This document shows, in pieces, positions 50,267 to 62,571 of a DNA stretch of 64,000 nt (the first letter of the stretch is position 1; the number at the start of each line of letters is the position of its first letter). Made by a program: the position numbers and the translations under genes. Under the pieces are notes generated by a model that was not told where the DNA came from, ran no database searches, and was given only the letters and a program-made list of their open reading frames with translations. The stretch is from Bifidobacterium commune. Lineage in GTDB: Bacteria > Actinomycetota > Actinomycetes > Actinomycetales > Bifidobacteriaceae. Location of the stretch: NCBI RefSeq assembly GCF_900094885.1, contig NZ_FMBL01000001.1, positions 834,867 to 898,866 on the forward strand, written 5' to 3'.

Positions 50267-52288
50267 TCAGCGCGCACGACGGAACGGAGTCAATTTACGC
50301 TTGCTGTGCGAACGACGGAAGCCATCTGCCTTACGTGAACGCTGGCCGCCGTCACTCGAACGACCTTCGAACCCTTCATCACGCCCACGACCGTGACCGT
50401 TTGACCGATTCGACCTGCGCGACCCATACGAACCCCCGTAGCCTTCGGAATAACCACCGTTACGTTTTCCCGAACGCTGAGCATCACGGCTTTTGCCACC
50501 TTTTCCTCTGACGCGACCATCATAATCTGAGCGGCGGGAACGCTTCGCGTTGCCTTGGCTGTCGAAGTCACGCGAGCGGCGATTCCCACGAGAAGAACGA
50601 CCCTCGATCGGACCTTGCCCATCGTCATAACGTGGGTTGTGGCGCTCGCTGCGCCCCTCCTGTCGCCTTTCGTTGCCCCGAGAATCATCATGACTAAACG
50701 ATTCACGGAAATCACGCTCTCCACGACGACTCGAATCACGCCTGGACTCACCGGAACCGGCACTCTTGCGATCATCAAACGAACGACGCGCTCCCTCACG
50801 GCGATTCATACGATCACGGCGTCCGCCGCGGTCACGACGGCCATGACCTCGCCCTCTGCCGCAACCGGAACGTCCGGCCTTGCGATCGACAACCGGGACA
50901 GTCAGCGTCCAACCCTCAACGAGCGGTGCATGCTCGCCCACCAACTCCTTGAGCTTGTCCGAACCTGGAACAATCTGTTCGCTCTTTGCCTTGATTCCAG
51001 CACGACGGAGCATTTGACGGGCGTCACGACGCTGTTGCGGAAGAACAAGTGTCACCACATCACCGGATTCACCAGCCCGAGCCGTACGGCCAGAACGATG
51101 TAGGAATGACTTGGGATCCTCCGGAGGTTCGGTCTGCACGACCATCGTCACATCGCTCACATCGATACCACGGGCGGCCACATCGGTGGCCACCAACACG
51201 TTTACATCGTCCGAAGTGAAAGCCGCCAAGTGCCGATCACGCTGATTCTGCGAAAGGTTGCCCTGCAGATCGACGGCGGGAATGCCGGCATGAACCAGCT
51301 TCTCGGCCATTTTCTTGGCCTGGAACTTGGTGCGCGTGAACAGGATGCGCTTGCCTTTGCCACTGGCGAGCTCCCGAATGACCTCATACTTATTGCCTTG
51401 AGAAACCTCGAAAACATGGTGAGTCATGGTATCAACCTGCGCATCGGCCGGCGCAATCTGATGAATCTTCGGTTCATGCAGGAACTGACGCACAACTTTA
51501 TCGACACCATGATCGAGTGTGGCGGAAAACAGCATGCGCTGGCCGTTGCGATCGACCTGTTCAAGCAAACGCTGCACGGCAGGCAGGAAGCCCATGTCAG
51601 CCATCTCGTCAGCCTCGTCAAGCACTGTGATCTCAACTGATTCGACGGAAAGCTCGCCTTGGTGCAAGAGATCCTCAAGACGTCCCGGGCAGGCGAGAAC
51701 AATCTCGGCACCAGCCCGAAGCTGCGCAATCTGACGGCTGTACTTCACGCCACCATATACAGTGACGGTGCGCATGCCATAAGCAGCGGCAAGCGGGGCC
51801 ACAACCTCGTCAATCTGATTGACCAGCTCACGGGTCGGTGCCAGAATCATCGCACGCGGATGCGGCAGACTGTCGTGTCGTTGAGTGTCACGCACGGAGC
51901 CGCCAAGCTGCTCGCCCAGACGTGCCACCAGCGGAATCGAGAAAGCAAGCGTCTTGCCACTTCCCGTTTCACCACGGCCGAGCACATCACGCCCGGCAAG
52001 CGAATCGGTGAGCGTATCGGCCTGAATCGGGAACGCGACGGTTTTTCCGTCCTTTGCCAGCACATGCACCAGAGGCCCAGGGACACCGAGCTGCGCAAAA
52101 GTGCGTTCCGGCTGATCACCAGTCTTGGCATAAGCAGCCGCCCCTTGGGACATTTCCTCGGCATTCTTCAACGGCACCGTTTCAAAGGAATCGTTCACTG
52201 CGTTTCCTGCGTACCGCTCGTCTGAAAAATCAGCGGCATTATTTGAATTTTTATTATCGTTATATTGATGAGAACTACGGTTCGGCAC
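50267..52288 (-). CDS. DEAD-box RNA helicase with Arg/Gly-rich tail
   Basis: ATP-dependent RNA helicase of 673 aa. After a 60-residue polar N-terminus comes the core: Walker A GRGETGSGKT, Ib APTRELVNQID, DEAD in VLDEADEMADMGF, SAT in LFSATLDHG, then RGIDVSDVTMVVQ and HRSGRTARAG. From about residue 460 to the end the protein is dominated by Arg, Gly, Ser and Asp (RGRGHGRRDRGG and related runs), a disordered RGG-like region that binds RNA in other helicases. Likely roles are ribosome assembly or mRNA decay in the cold (RhlE/CsdA group), inferred from family. Confidence 0.93.
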   Translation of the reverse strand: MPNRSSHQYNDNKNSNNAADFSDERYAGNAVNDSFETVPLKNAEEMSQGAAAYAKTGDQPERTFAQLGVPGPLVHVLAKDGKTVAFPIQADTLTDSLAGRDVLGRGETGSGKTLAFSIPLVARLGEQLGGSVRDTQRHDSLPHPRAMILAPTRELVNQIDEVVAPLAAAYGMRTVTVYGGVKYSRQIAQLRAGAEIVLACPGRLEDLLHQGELSVESVEITVLDEADEMADMGFLPAVQRLLEQVDRNGQRMLFSATLDHGVDKVVRQFLHEPKIHQIAPADAQVDTMTHHVFEVSQGNKYEVIRELASGKGKRILFTRTKFQAKKMAEKLVHAGIPAVDLQGNLSQNQRDRHLAAFTSDDVNVLVATDVAARGIDVSDVTMVVQTEPPEDPKSFLHRSGRTARAGESGDVVTLVLPQQRRDARQMLRRAGIKAKSEQIVPGSDKLKELVGEHAPLVEGWTLTVPVVDRKAGRSGCGRGRGHGRRDRGGRRDRMNRREGARRSFDDRKSAGSGESRRDSSRRGERDFRESFSHDDSRGNERRQEGRSERHNPRYDDGQGPIEGRSSRGNRRSRDFDSQGNAKRSRRSDYDGRVRGKGGKSRDAQRSGKRNGGYSEGYGGSYGSRRSNRSNGHGRGRDEGFEGRSSDGGQRSRKADGFRRSHSKRKLTPFRRAR

Positions 52289-52523
52289 AACAGCCTTTCA
52301 CAAAGATTGAAGCCGACCTATTTCTCAAAAAGTATGTAAACCCCGGCTTCTTAATGGACACTTCAGTGTATCAGGGGTCCTACACAACCGCAGAACACGA
52401 AGCTACTACCAAACACCAAATCAAGCATGACACAATCAACGCGCAGTCAAAACCACTAAACGAATTTTGTCGCAACACGCAGTCAGCTCCCTGAACGCAC
52501 AATAACGACAATTCCTTGCTCGT
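52289..52523. other. Intergenic region with a 13-bp direct repeat
   Basis: 235 bp upstream of the DEAD-box gene. CAACGCGCAGTCA at 52437-52449 recurs with one change at 52473-52485. Otherwise nothing recognisable. Confidence 0.45.
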
Positions 52524-53426
52524 TCAGTTTTCCCTTGGTGACGCAACGGTGTCCTCGCTGGGAGGATCTTGCTTCTTGTGGCGAGGACGCGGAGACCTGT
52601 CCGGCGGCACATCTGTATATGGATACCCCATCGAAGCCGTCGATGTATAGAAGCTTTTGGTGACATCACTGAGATTAACGCCGGGAATAGGTGGCGAACT
52701 GACTGCATGGGGTGTCTCATCGGAGTGCGTGGTCTCACCACGACGATAGCGATCCATCATCTGTTTCTGCAACTGGGCAGAACTCGGAGGTGTCCACGAA
52801 AGCGCATTTGCACCAGACGCGATGGTCTCACGAATTGATTCGCCGGAACCTCCGGAACTGGCAACAACGGGAATCTCCGGATACCGGTCCTTGACGCACG
52901 CGACGACTTCCGCGGTATGCTTGCCGGCTGCAACGTTGATGATTTTTGCACCCGCCTCGATTTTGCGTTGCACCATATCATCCCAGTCGACGACTGTGGC
53001 CATCACGGGAACATGAATAGTCATTGCAACCTCACGCACAGTCTCGACCTCGCTGGGCGCGTTCAGCACGACGCCCGCGACTCCTTGCATCTCGGCAAAC
53101 ACCGCAAGCTCAAGCACTCGCGTCCCCGTGGTGGTGCCGCCACCAACTCCGACGAACACAGGTACCTGCGCTACCGAAAGCACAGCCTGATTGATAACCG
53201 GCTGGCCCATGAACGGGTAAACAGCGAGGATCGCATCGGCGTTGGTATTGTGAATCACCGCCACATCCGTGGTATACGCGAAGGAACGCAGACGCCTTCC
53301 CTGCAACAGCAGACCTGAGGAACGCTCAATTTCAGCCGGTACACGCGCGTCAAAAGAACTCAGCGGATTTTCAATAGGCAGCGGGTCAGGCAAATCAGCC
53401 CTCAGACTCATTACACGCTGTTCCAT
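52524..53426 (-). CDS. TIM-barrel protein of unknown function
   Basis: A 300-aa protein with features of a phosphate-binding (beta/alpha) barrel: NTNADAILAVYPFMGQPVINQ, VPVFVGVGGGTTTGTRVLE, AKIINVAAGKHTAEVV and PVVASSGGSGESIRETI. Strands and glycine loops recall nitronate monooxygenase- or HisF-like barrels, but no catalytic set is identifiable. Relatives are sometimes annotated simply as hydrolases. The last 70 residues are Pro/Ser-rich and probably disordered. I place the start at ATG 53426, 7 nt after GGAG; a longer start at 53477 is possible. Confidence 0.7.
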   Translation of the reverse strand: MEQRVMSLRADLPDPLPIENPLSSFDARVPAEIERSSGLLLQGRRLRSFAYTTDVAVIHNTNADAILAVYPFMGQPVINQAVLSVAQVPVFVGVGGGTTTGTRVLELAVFAEMQGVAGVVLNAPSEVETVREVAMTIHVPVMATVVDWDDMVQRKIEAGAKIINVAAGKHTAEVVACVKDRYPEIPVVASSGGSGESIRETIASGANALSWTPPSSAQLQKQMMDRYRRGETTHSDETPHAVSSPPIPGVNLSDVTKSFYTSTASMGYPYTDVPPDRSPRPRHKKQDPPSEDTVASPREN

Positions 53427-53756
53427 CGCATCACTCCGTTCATCGGTTACCGGAAACTTTCGATTCACCAATCGCATCCGTCCTGCGCAGCAATCAGCAT
53501 AGTCCGATCGCGCCGCAACATGCAGAGCGGATCGAGCACATTACAAGACTCAACATATCATTTTTGACTTCTGTTCCCAAGCGTGCTCCATCTCACGTTA
53601 AGAAGGCGAAAAACCAACATCGAACCCCCGGCAAGCCCAGCGCGCAACGTCTACTCAATATGCGAAAATTGGCGTGGACCGCAGGCAAAACACCCATGCG
53701 GAAAACGCTTCACATGCAATGAGATAAAGCACACATCAGAACGAAGGAACGAATAC
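53427..53756. other. Divergent intergenic region, no gene seen
   Basis: About 330 bp between the TIM-barrel gene (minus) and ettA (plus). The ettA frame is open through most of it, but the residues do not resemble the family. Confidence 0.5.
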
Positions 53757-55433
<1,677 letters not shown>

Positions 55434-55779
55434 TCTCCGACGACAACCTGCCGTTTTCACATACTAATGTGGGGAAACGGGATATGCAGCTCAGAACGAT
55501 TTTCAGCTTTTTGACCAAGTCCGAATCCCGAGCGTCGCCTATTCCCGCTTCCCCACTTGGCATTGGTACGGCGAGCGCTAATGTGATATCAATCATTGTC
55601 TGCACGATAGCACGATTTGGCGTTAAGCCCTTGAGTTGGCGAAATTCGTATGACTTACGTACATATACAACTCGATTACGGCACCAATCGCAGCGCCAGA
55701 TACTGGCACAATCCGCGCAAAAGTTCGGCGGCGAGGATTAGACTCGCATAAACGTTATTAAAAAGAAACGAGGACTGAC
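55434..55779. other. Intergenic region, no gene seen
   Basis: About 345 bp between ettA and the thioesterase gene, AT-rich around 55640-55670. It presumably holds the thioesterase promoter. No clear terminator behind ettA. Confidence 0.5.
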
Positions 55780-56691
55780 ATGGCGGAAATGACGACCGGC
55801 AACGCAGCACAGCGGGCGGTTGAGGCACTGGAACTCAAGGCCGGCATCCAGCAGGAAGGGCACACCGTCTTCAACGATGCCACGAACCTCTACTACCCCA
55901 CTGAGCGTATCTATGGGGGGCAGATGACGGCACAGGCCATCATTGCAGCTACCAACACCACAGACGACGACAAGGTGGCCAATTCCATCCACGCCACCTT
56001 CATTAAGGTCGGCAAGCTGGATGAGCCGACCCGTTATGAAGTCGAGTCACTGCGCGATGGTCGGTCGTTCTCCACCCGCCGCGTGGATGCCAAGCAGGCT
56101 GATCAATTGCTGTTCACCGCCACGGTAAGCCTGCAGAAGACCGGTCAGCCCGGAGTACAATTCAGCGACGACATGCCTTCCAATCTGCCGGATCCGGAAA
56201 CCCTTGCCAGTGCCAAGGACCTGATGGAACCGTATGCCGACAAATCGAGTTTCGCCAACTATTACACTTCGCAGTCTCCCTTTGACATCCGACACATCGG
56301 CTCAACCGTCATGCTCGTTCCCGATAAGCACAGCGCAGAAGAGGATTCCGGCAAGCAATTGGTGTGGATGCGCATGTCCGACAAAATCGAGTCCCAGCAA
56401 AGCGTGCATCGTGCCCTGCTGGGACTGGAATGCGATCAGGTGATGATGGAACCCGATCTGCGCCGCGCAGGTCTGAGCATCTCCACACCGGGCATCTTCT
56501 ACGCCTCGATCGATCATTCGATGTGGTGGTACGACAATATCGACATGAACGAATGGCATCTGTATGTGCAGGATGCCCCTGTAGCCGGACACGGCCGCGC
56601 TTTGGGCATCGCCAAGGTCTATTCAGCAGACGGAAAGCTCTTAGCCGCAATGAGTCAGGAAGCCACCATACGCATACCTGAAAGGGATTGA
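55780..56691 (+). CDS. tesB: Acyl-CoA thioesterase II (TesB family)
   Basis: Double hot-dog thioesterase that hydrolyses medium and long acyl-CoAs. It is 303 aa. The first domain has NLYYPTERIYGGQMTAQAI and the DGRSFSTRRVDAKQ motif; the second has DHSMWWYDNIDMNEWHLY and GRALGIAKVYSADGKLLA, both typical of TesB. The ATG at 55780 has GAGGA 5 nt upstream. It is monocistronic, with a strong terminator behind it. Confidence 0.92.
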   Translation: MAEMTTGNAAQRAVEALELKAGIQQEGHTVFNDATNLYYPTERIYGGQMTAQAIIAATNTTDDDKVANSIHATFIKVGKLDEPTRYEVESLRDGRSFSTRRVDAKQADQLLFTATVSLQKTGQPGVQFSDDMPSNLPDPETLASAKDLMEPYADKSSFANYYTSQSPFDIRHIGSTVMLVPDKHSAEEDSGKQLVWMRMSDKIESQQSVHRALLGLECDQVMMEPDLRRAGLSISTPGIFYASIDHSMWWYDNIDMNEWHLYVQDAPVAGHGRALGIAKVYSADGKLLAAMSQEATIRIPERD

Positions 56692-56729
56692 TCTTCAGCA
56701 GAAAATCCTCATGATGCCAAAATCGAATG

Positions 56730-56773
56730 ATTCGGCGGATGGAACGGCTCCTTAGCCAATTCATCCGCCGAAT
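56730..56773 (+). terminator. tesB terminator
   Basis: ATTCGGCGGATG / CATCCGCCGAAT, 12-bp perfect stem, followed on the plus strand by TTCTATA, 39 bp behind tesB. Confidence 0.8.
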
Positions 56774-56881
56774 TTCTATACCTAAACCCGCAAATCCCGC
56801 TTCCGACTACAAAACAACATCAGGAAGCATCAAGTCCTCATCATCGAGAAATGTGTAACCGCAAGCACTTTCTAGCAACTG

Positions 56882-57070
56882 TCAAGCGAACATCATACCT
56901 TTGAGCGTCGACTGGACACCATCAATGCCAGTGATTTCATACGACCATACAGTCTCGCCCTTATGTGTCAACGAAACAGTTGTCCGGTATTCTCCAGTTG
57001 CGGTCTGTTCTGGTTCAGTCAATATCAAATCATACGACTCGCCATTGTTTTCAAATGTCCGTTTCAGCAC
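56882..57070 (-). CDS. Small hypothetical protein (start uncertain)
   Basis: A short ORF whose last 62 codons (from a GTG at 57070) read like a folded beta-rich protein: NNGESYDLILTEPE, TVSLTHKGETVWSYEITGID, then GMMFA. GAAGGA lies 12 nt before the GTG, rather far. The frame is open back to an ATG at 57175, but that would overlap the DUF3180 gene by 83 bp. It lies at the end of the dacB-DUF3180 operon. No family recognised. Confidence 0.45.
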   Translation of the reverse strand: MLKRTFENNGESYDLILTEPEQTATGEYRTTVSLTHKGETVWSYEITGIDGVQSTLKGMMFA

Positions 57071-57092
57071 TTTACTTCGTATTCCTTCTGGA

Positions 57093-57638
57093 TTAACACC
57101 TTCTTTTGTTGACCGAACCGGCAATGGCTTTGCGTCGACGCTCACGTCGCTTGGCAGTCTTGATTTTCGGATCATCCGGGCCTTCGCTCGGCGGCAGCTG
57201 GCACAGCCATTCGCCGATTATGCCGACAATCATGTCGGCGATGCAGATAACAGTGGCAATACCACATTGAATAACCACGCTCTGGTAATACCGGGCACCC
57301 CAATGCGGCAAGCACAGCAATAGCTGGGCGAGATACCATCCAGCCAGCATCGCACCGGCAACGCCCAACGCCTTGGAAAGCATCAGCGTGTACACGGCCT
57401 TAGTCGGATCAACCCAACTTTTGCGCTTGGTCGGATCGGTAATGGCATATTGATGCACTTGAAGCGCCAAAACCAGGACGACAACGCCAAGCAGCACCAG
57501 AACGAACGAAACAAACCACGGAGCACCGATGAGCGAAAGCCTAGTTATCTCATCGGTCTTGAAGAGCATCGCGCCTAGCAGGAGCCCCAGCAACGCCGCA
57601 ATGACGTAATACCACCAAGCCGTTCGCCGTGCACTCAT
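57093..57638 (-). CDS. DUF3180 membrane protein
   Basis: Four-helix membrane protein of 181 aa, found in actinobacteria next to folate and ftsH genes. Helices lie at about residues 8-27, 38-62, 90-115 and 125-150. The end IIGEWLCQLPP corresponds to the conserved family C-terminus (acidic residue, Cys, Pro), followed by a basic tail. The ATG at 57638 overlaps the upstream gene's stop as ATGA and has GGGGGAGA just upstream. Function unknown. Confidence 0.82.
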   Translation of the reverse strand: MSARRTAWWYYVIAALLGLLLGAMLFKTDEITRLSLIGAPWFVSFVLVLLGVVVLVLALQVHQYAITDPTKRKSWVDPTKAVYTLMLSKALGVAGAMLAGWYLAQLLLCLPHWGARYYQSVVIQCGIATVICIADMIVGIIGEWLCQLPPSEGPDDPKIKTAKRRERRRKAIAGSVNKRRC

Positions 57639-58645
57639 TGTGTCTCCCCCAGTATCCATCGGTCGTCGACTTTGCCCACACGCGCAGCATCAGGTGCCAT
57701 TGCCAACAAATAGGAAACAGGGTCGCCGTCGAGGCGCGCCTCGGGATCCATATCAAGCCACGGCGCGAGGATTTCAGCTTGTGCTTTAGCATCCGTCAAC
57801 GGTAATTCGATAGTGTTCGCAACCGCTTCCGATACATCTTGAGCACCACTTTCCGATGCTTGGGCAATATCGGCGACCGCACCAATCGACTCACCCTCAA
57901 TATCAACCAGGCGCAATGCAACGGCGCCTTCGTGCGATGCCGACAATGAATCAAGCAACGTTATGATAGCCTGCGGCTTGAGTTTGGTGATCACCTGGAT
58001 AACAGCGGCACTTGCGTCCGAACTATCAATGCCCATGACACGATAAAGCGGCGAAATACCTTCGACCTGATTGCCGGGCACTGCATCGATCGAAACAATG
58101 GCGGAACGGAAGCGCTTTTCAGCATCAGTCGTTTTGCTGCGCATCGCGATGATTGCTCGCCGAGGAACGGCATAAACATCTTCCATCGTGTCTTGTTGCT
58201 GTACTTTTCGTTTATCAGACTCGTTCTTGCGCATCTGATCGGCGATGGTTGCACCAGCTAGTGAAGCCTTGGTCGGAGCAACATACATACCGCCACCAGT
58301 TACGGCATCACCGCCATACTCGGCACCATCATCAAAGCTCACCGGCACTTCGGCGAACGTTAATTGTTCAATAGCTTGTGGTGCACTGTCTCCACTGTCT
58401 TCGCGACGTCCGAAAAACGGTAAACCATCGTCACTTTCATCGACCAGATGCACCGTAACATCCACACTCGCCCTTCCCTCCCCAACAGCTTCAAGCATCC
58501 GCCTCCATACGGCAGTGCCCGCTGTTACATCCTCGCTCACCGTAGGATCGAACGAAAGTGAGATTCGCGCATGAACGCCGAGGGGCGTGCCATCTGCTGT
58601 CACGCCCCTCGACTCTTTCGAATCATTAATCAATGAATCCGCCAT
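57635..58645 (-). CDS. FolK-like protein, catalytic motifs degenerate
   Basis: A 336-aa protein whose C-terminal part follows the layout of hydroxymethyldihydropterin pyrophosphokinase (FolK): AIIAMRSKTTDAEKRFRSAI in place of the GSN motif, SPLYRVMG, a RLVDIEGES stretch where FolK has its metal-binding DLD, and LPLTDAKAQAEILAPWLDMDPEA matching the C-terminal HPRA..FVL.PW region. The second metal Asp is Glu, and GSN and HPR are lost. The N-terminal 130 residues may derive from FolB. It lies 4 bp behind ftsH, where folE and folP stand in folate producers. Probably a non-enzymatic remnant still under protein-level selection. Confidence 0.6.
   Translation of the reverse strand: MADSLINDSKESRGVTADGTPLGVHARISLSFDPTVSEDVTAGTAVWRRMLEAVGEGRASVDVTVHLVDESDDGLPFFGRREDSGDSAPQAIEQLTFAEVPVSFDDGAEYGGDAVTGGGMYVAPTKASLAGATIADQMRKNESDKRKVQQQDTMEDVYAVPRRAIIAMRSKTTDAEKRFRSAIVSIDAVPGNQVEGISPLYRVMGIDSSDASAAVIQVITKLKPQAIITLLDSLSASHEGAVALRLVDIEGESIGAVADIAQASESGAQDVSEAVANTIELPLTDAKAQAEILAPWLDMDPEARLDGDPVSYLLAMAPDAARVGKVDDRWILGETQ
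58580..58612 (-). promoter_or_regulatory. GC-rich hairpin inside the start of the FolK-like gene
   Basis: CGAGGGGCGTG / CACGCCCCTCG, a perfect 11-bp stem with an 11-nt loop, 37 bp behind the ftsH stop and within codons 12-22 of the FolK-like frame. No U-tract. It may be a former terminator or an mRNA-stability element. Confidence 0.5.
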
Positions 58646-58649
58646 TTGC

Positions 58650-60766
<2,117 letters not shown>

Positions 60767-60770
<4 letters not shown>

Positions 60771-61330
60771 ACTGCTTCTCCTTGGTAGACTTCAGGCTTC
60801 AAGACCGCTATAGAGTCAAGGTTGCGGAAACGCTCTTTATAATCGAGCCCGAACCCCACCACGAATTCATCCGGCACCTCGTATCCCCGATACTTCAAGG
60901 GCACATCAACTTCCCTACGTGAAGGCTTTTCCAGAAGCGCAAAGACTTCAACACTGGCAGCTCCGCGGTTTTTCAATTCTCGGATGAGCCAATCCAGCGT
61001 ATGTCCGGAATCGACGATGTCTTCGACGATCAAGATATCGCGGCCTTTCACGTCGCATGCAAGGTCCTGACGCACCTTGATCGTGCCACTGCTGGATAAT
61101 CCGTCACCGTAGCTCGACAGACTCATGAAATCCATCTGTACGTTGATGCTCAGGGCCTGTGAAAACGCCACCAACGTGTTCATGGCACCTTTGAGCACGG
61201 CAACCAAAAGCAAATCCGTGTCCTTATAGTCTTTGCTCACCTGTGCCGCGACACTGTTGATCTTTTCTTCGATTTGTGTCTTAGATACCAATTCGTGGTC
61301 GATTTGGTCATGTACATCCGCGATTTCCAT
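60767..61330 (-). CDS. hpt: Hypoxanthine phosphoribosyltransferase
   Basis: Salvages hypoxanthine and guanine to IMP and GMP with PRPP. It is 187 aa. The PRPP-binding motif is ILIVEDIVDSGHTLDWL; flexible loop SLSSYGDGLSSSGTIK; the C-terminal base-recognition segment with DEFVVGFGLDYKERFRNL is intact. ATG at 61330, 1 bp after the tilS stop. tilS-hpt-ftsH is a very common bacterial order. Confidence 0.96.
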
Positions 61331-61331
61331 G

Positions 61332-62567
61332 TCACCTATTTTTACACAGGTGAATGACGTCTCGCTGCCTATTTGCTGAATATCCGCTGGGAAGTGAAAC
61401 GAAACCCTGACCATGCCAGTGCGTTACCAGTGTTTCAATGGACAAGACATGCCGAGAAGTAAACGACAGTCCCAGCTGCGCCAATACACGCGCGATGACG
61501 CGACGTCGAATGGCCGAGTGCGCTTGGGCCAGCGGTTTAACACGCAGAATCAAGGTTCGATCAAGATGGGTGTATACCTCAGCATCCGCACGTTCCCCGC
61601 AACCAACTTCTGATTTGCAATCCGATCCAAACGATTGCAAGCCTTGATCACTCATCGACCTTGTATCCGCTGCGACATCAGCGTTCCGGCCCCTCTGATC
61701 ACGAAGGCCTTCAGCTTCATTCCAACAAACGATCTTGCGGTACCAGTCATCCGTTGAGGCCTCAAGAAAATCCCTATCGACGCGGGCGATACCAGCTCCC
61801 TGCGCTAAGTGAGCCGAAAAATCACCGCCGAAGAACGACGACAAATACGGCATAAGTGTGTGGCGCACACGCGAGCGAAGCGGATAGTTTGCGGGCAGTG
61901 ACTGATCCGCAGGTTCCGTATCACCATTGGTCGGGTCATCCCACCAAGCAATCCCCAACTCACGACAGATCGCAGTGGTCTGTGCGCGTGTGAGATCAAG
62001 AAACGGACGATCGAAACATACCCCGCCCTGAACAAACGCGGCCGGCATCCCGCAAAGTGCTTCAATGCCACTGGAACGCATCAAATCCATCGCCACCGTC
62101 TCAGCCTGATCATCACGGGTGTGAGCTAGCAACACGGTAACGTGACCGATCTGACGGGCCACATTAATAATCGCTTCGTATCGTGCCTGTCGCGCCATAT
62201 CTTCAGCGCTATGCCCATCGTGCGCACCTTTGACATCGATACTGCGCACGATAACCGGACCCAGCCCCAGAGCCGTGCAACGATCAGCCGCATCCTTCGA
62301 CACCTGTTCGGAACCATCCTGAAGTCGATGGTCAATAATGACGGCGCCGCAATGGATTCCCAGCATTCCGGAAACGATTTGACTCACGGCCGCGAGAGCC
62401 ATCGAGTCGCGTCCTCCCGAGCATGCCACCAGCACCGTCGGCGCGTTGGCATCGGGAGTATGCACTCCATGTCCGGCAAAACGAGAGTGCTGTCGTACAA
62501 TGCCTATGCCAGCAAGCGAATTGCGAACGTCACCGATCGCCTTCTTCACGGTCGCCGAATACACCAT
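61332..62567 (-). CDS. tilS: tRNA(Ile)-lysidine synthase
   Basis: Modifies C34 of the CAU-anticodon tRNA-Ile to lysidine, changing it to decode AUA. It is 411 aa. The ATP-pyrophosphatase loop SGGRDSMA is near residue 48; further motifs LAHTRDDQAETVAMDLMRSSG and CRELGIAWWDDPTN. A C-terminal substrate-binding portion is present. The ATG at 62567 lies 2 bp after the dacB stop; upstream open frame overlaps dacB and is not used. Confidence 0.95.
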   Translation of the reverse strand: MVYSATVKKAIGDVRNSLAGIGIVRQHSRFAGHGVHTPDANAPTVLVACSGGRDSMALAAVSQIVSGMLGIHCGAVIIDHRLQDGSEQVSKDAADRCTALGLGPVIVRSIDVKGAHDGHSAEDMARQARYEAIINVARQIGHVTVLLAHTRDDQAETVAMDLMRSSGIEALCGMPAAFVQGGVCFDRPFLDLTRAQTTAICRELGIAWWDDPTNGDTEPADQSLPANYPLRSRVRHTLMPYLSSFFGGDFSAHLAQGAGIARVDRDFLEASTDDWYRKIVCWNEAEGLRDQRGRNADVAADTRSMSDQGLQSFGSDCKSEVGCGERADAEVYTHLDRTLILRVKPLAQAHSAIRRRVIARVLAQLGLSFTSRHVLSIETLVTHWHGQGFVSLPSGYSANRQRDVIHLCKNR

Positions 62568-62571
62568 GGTC

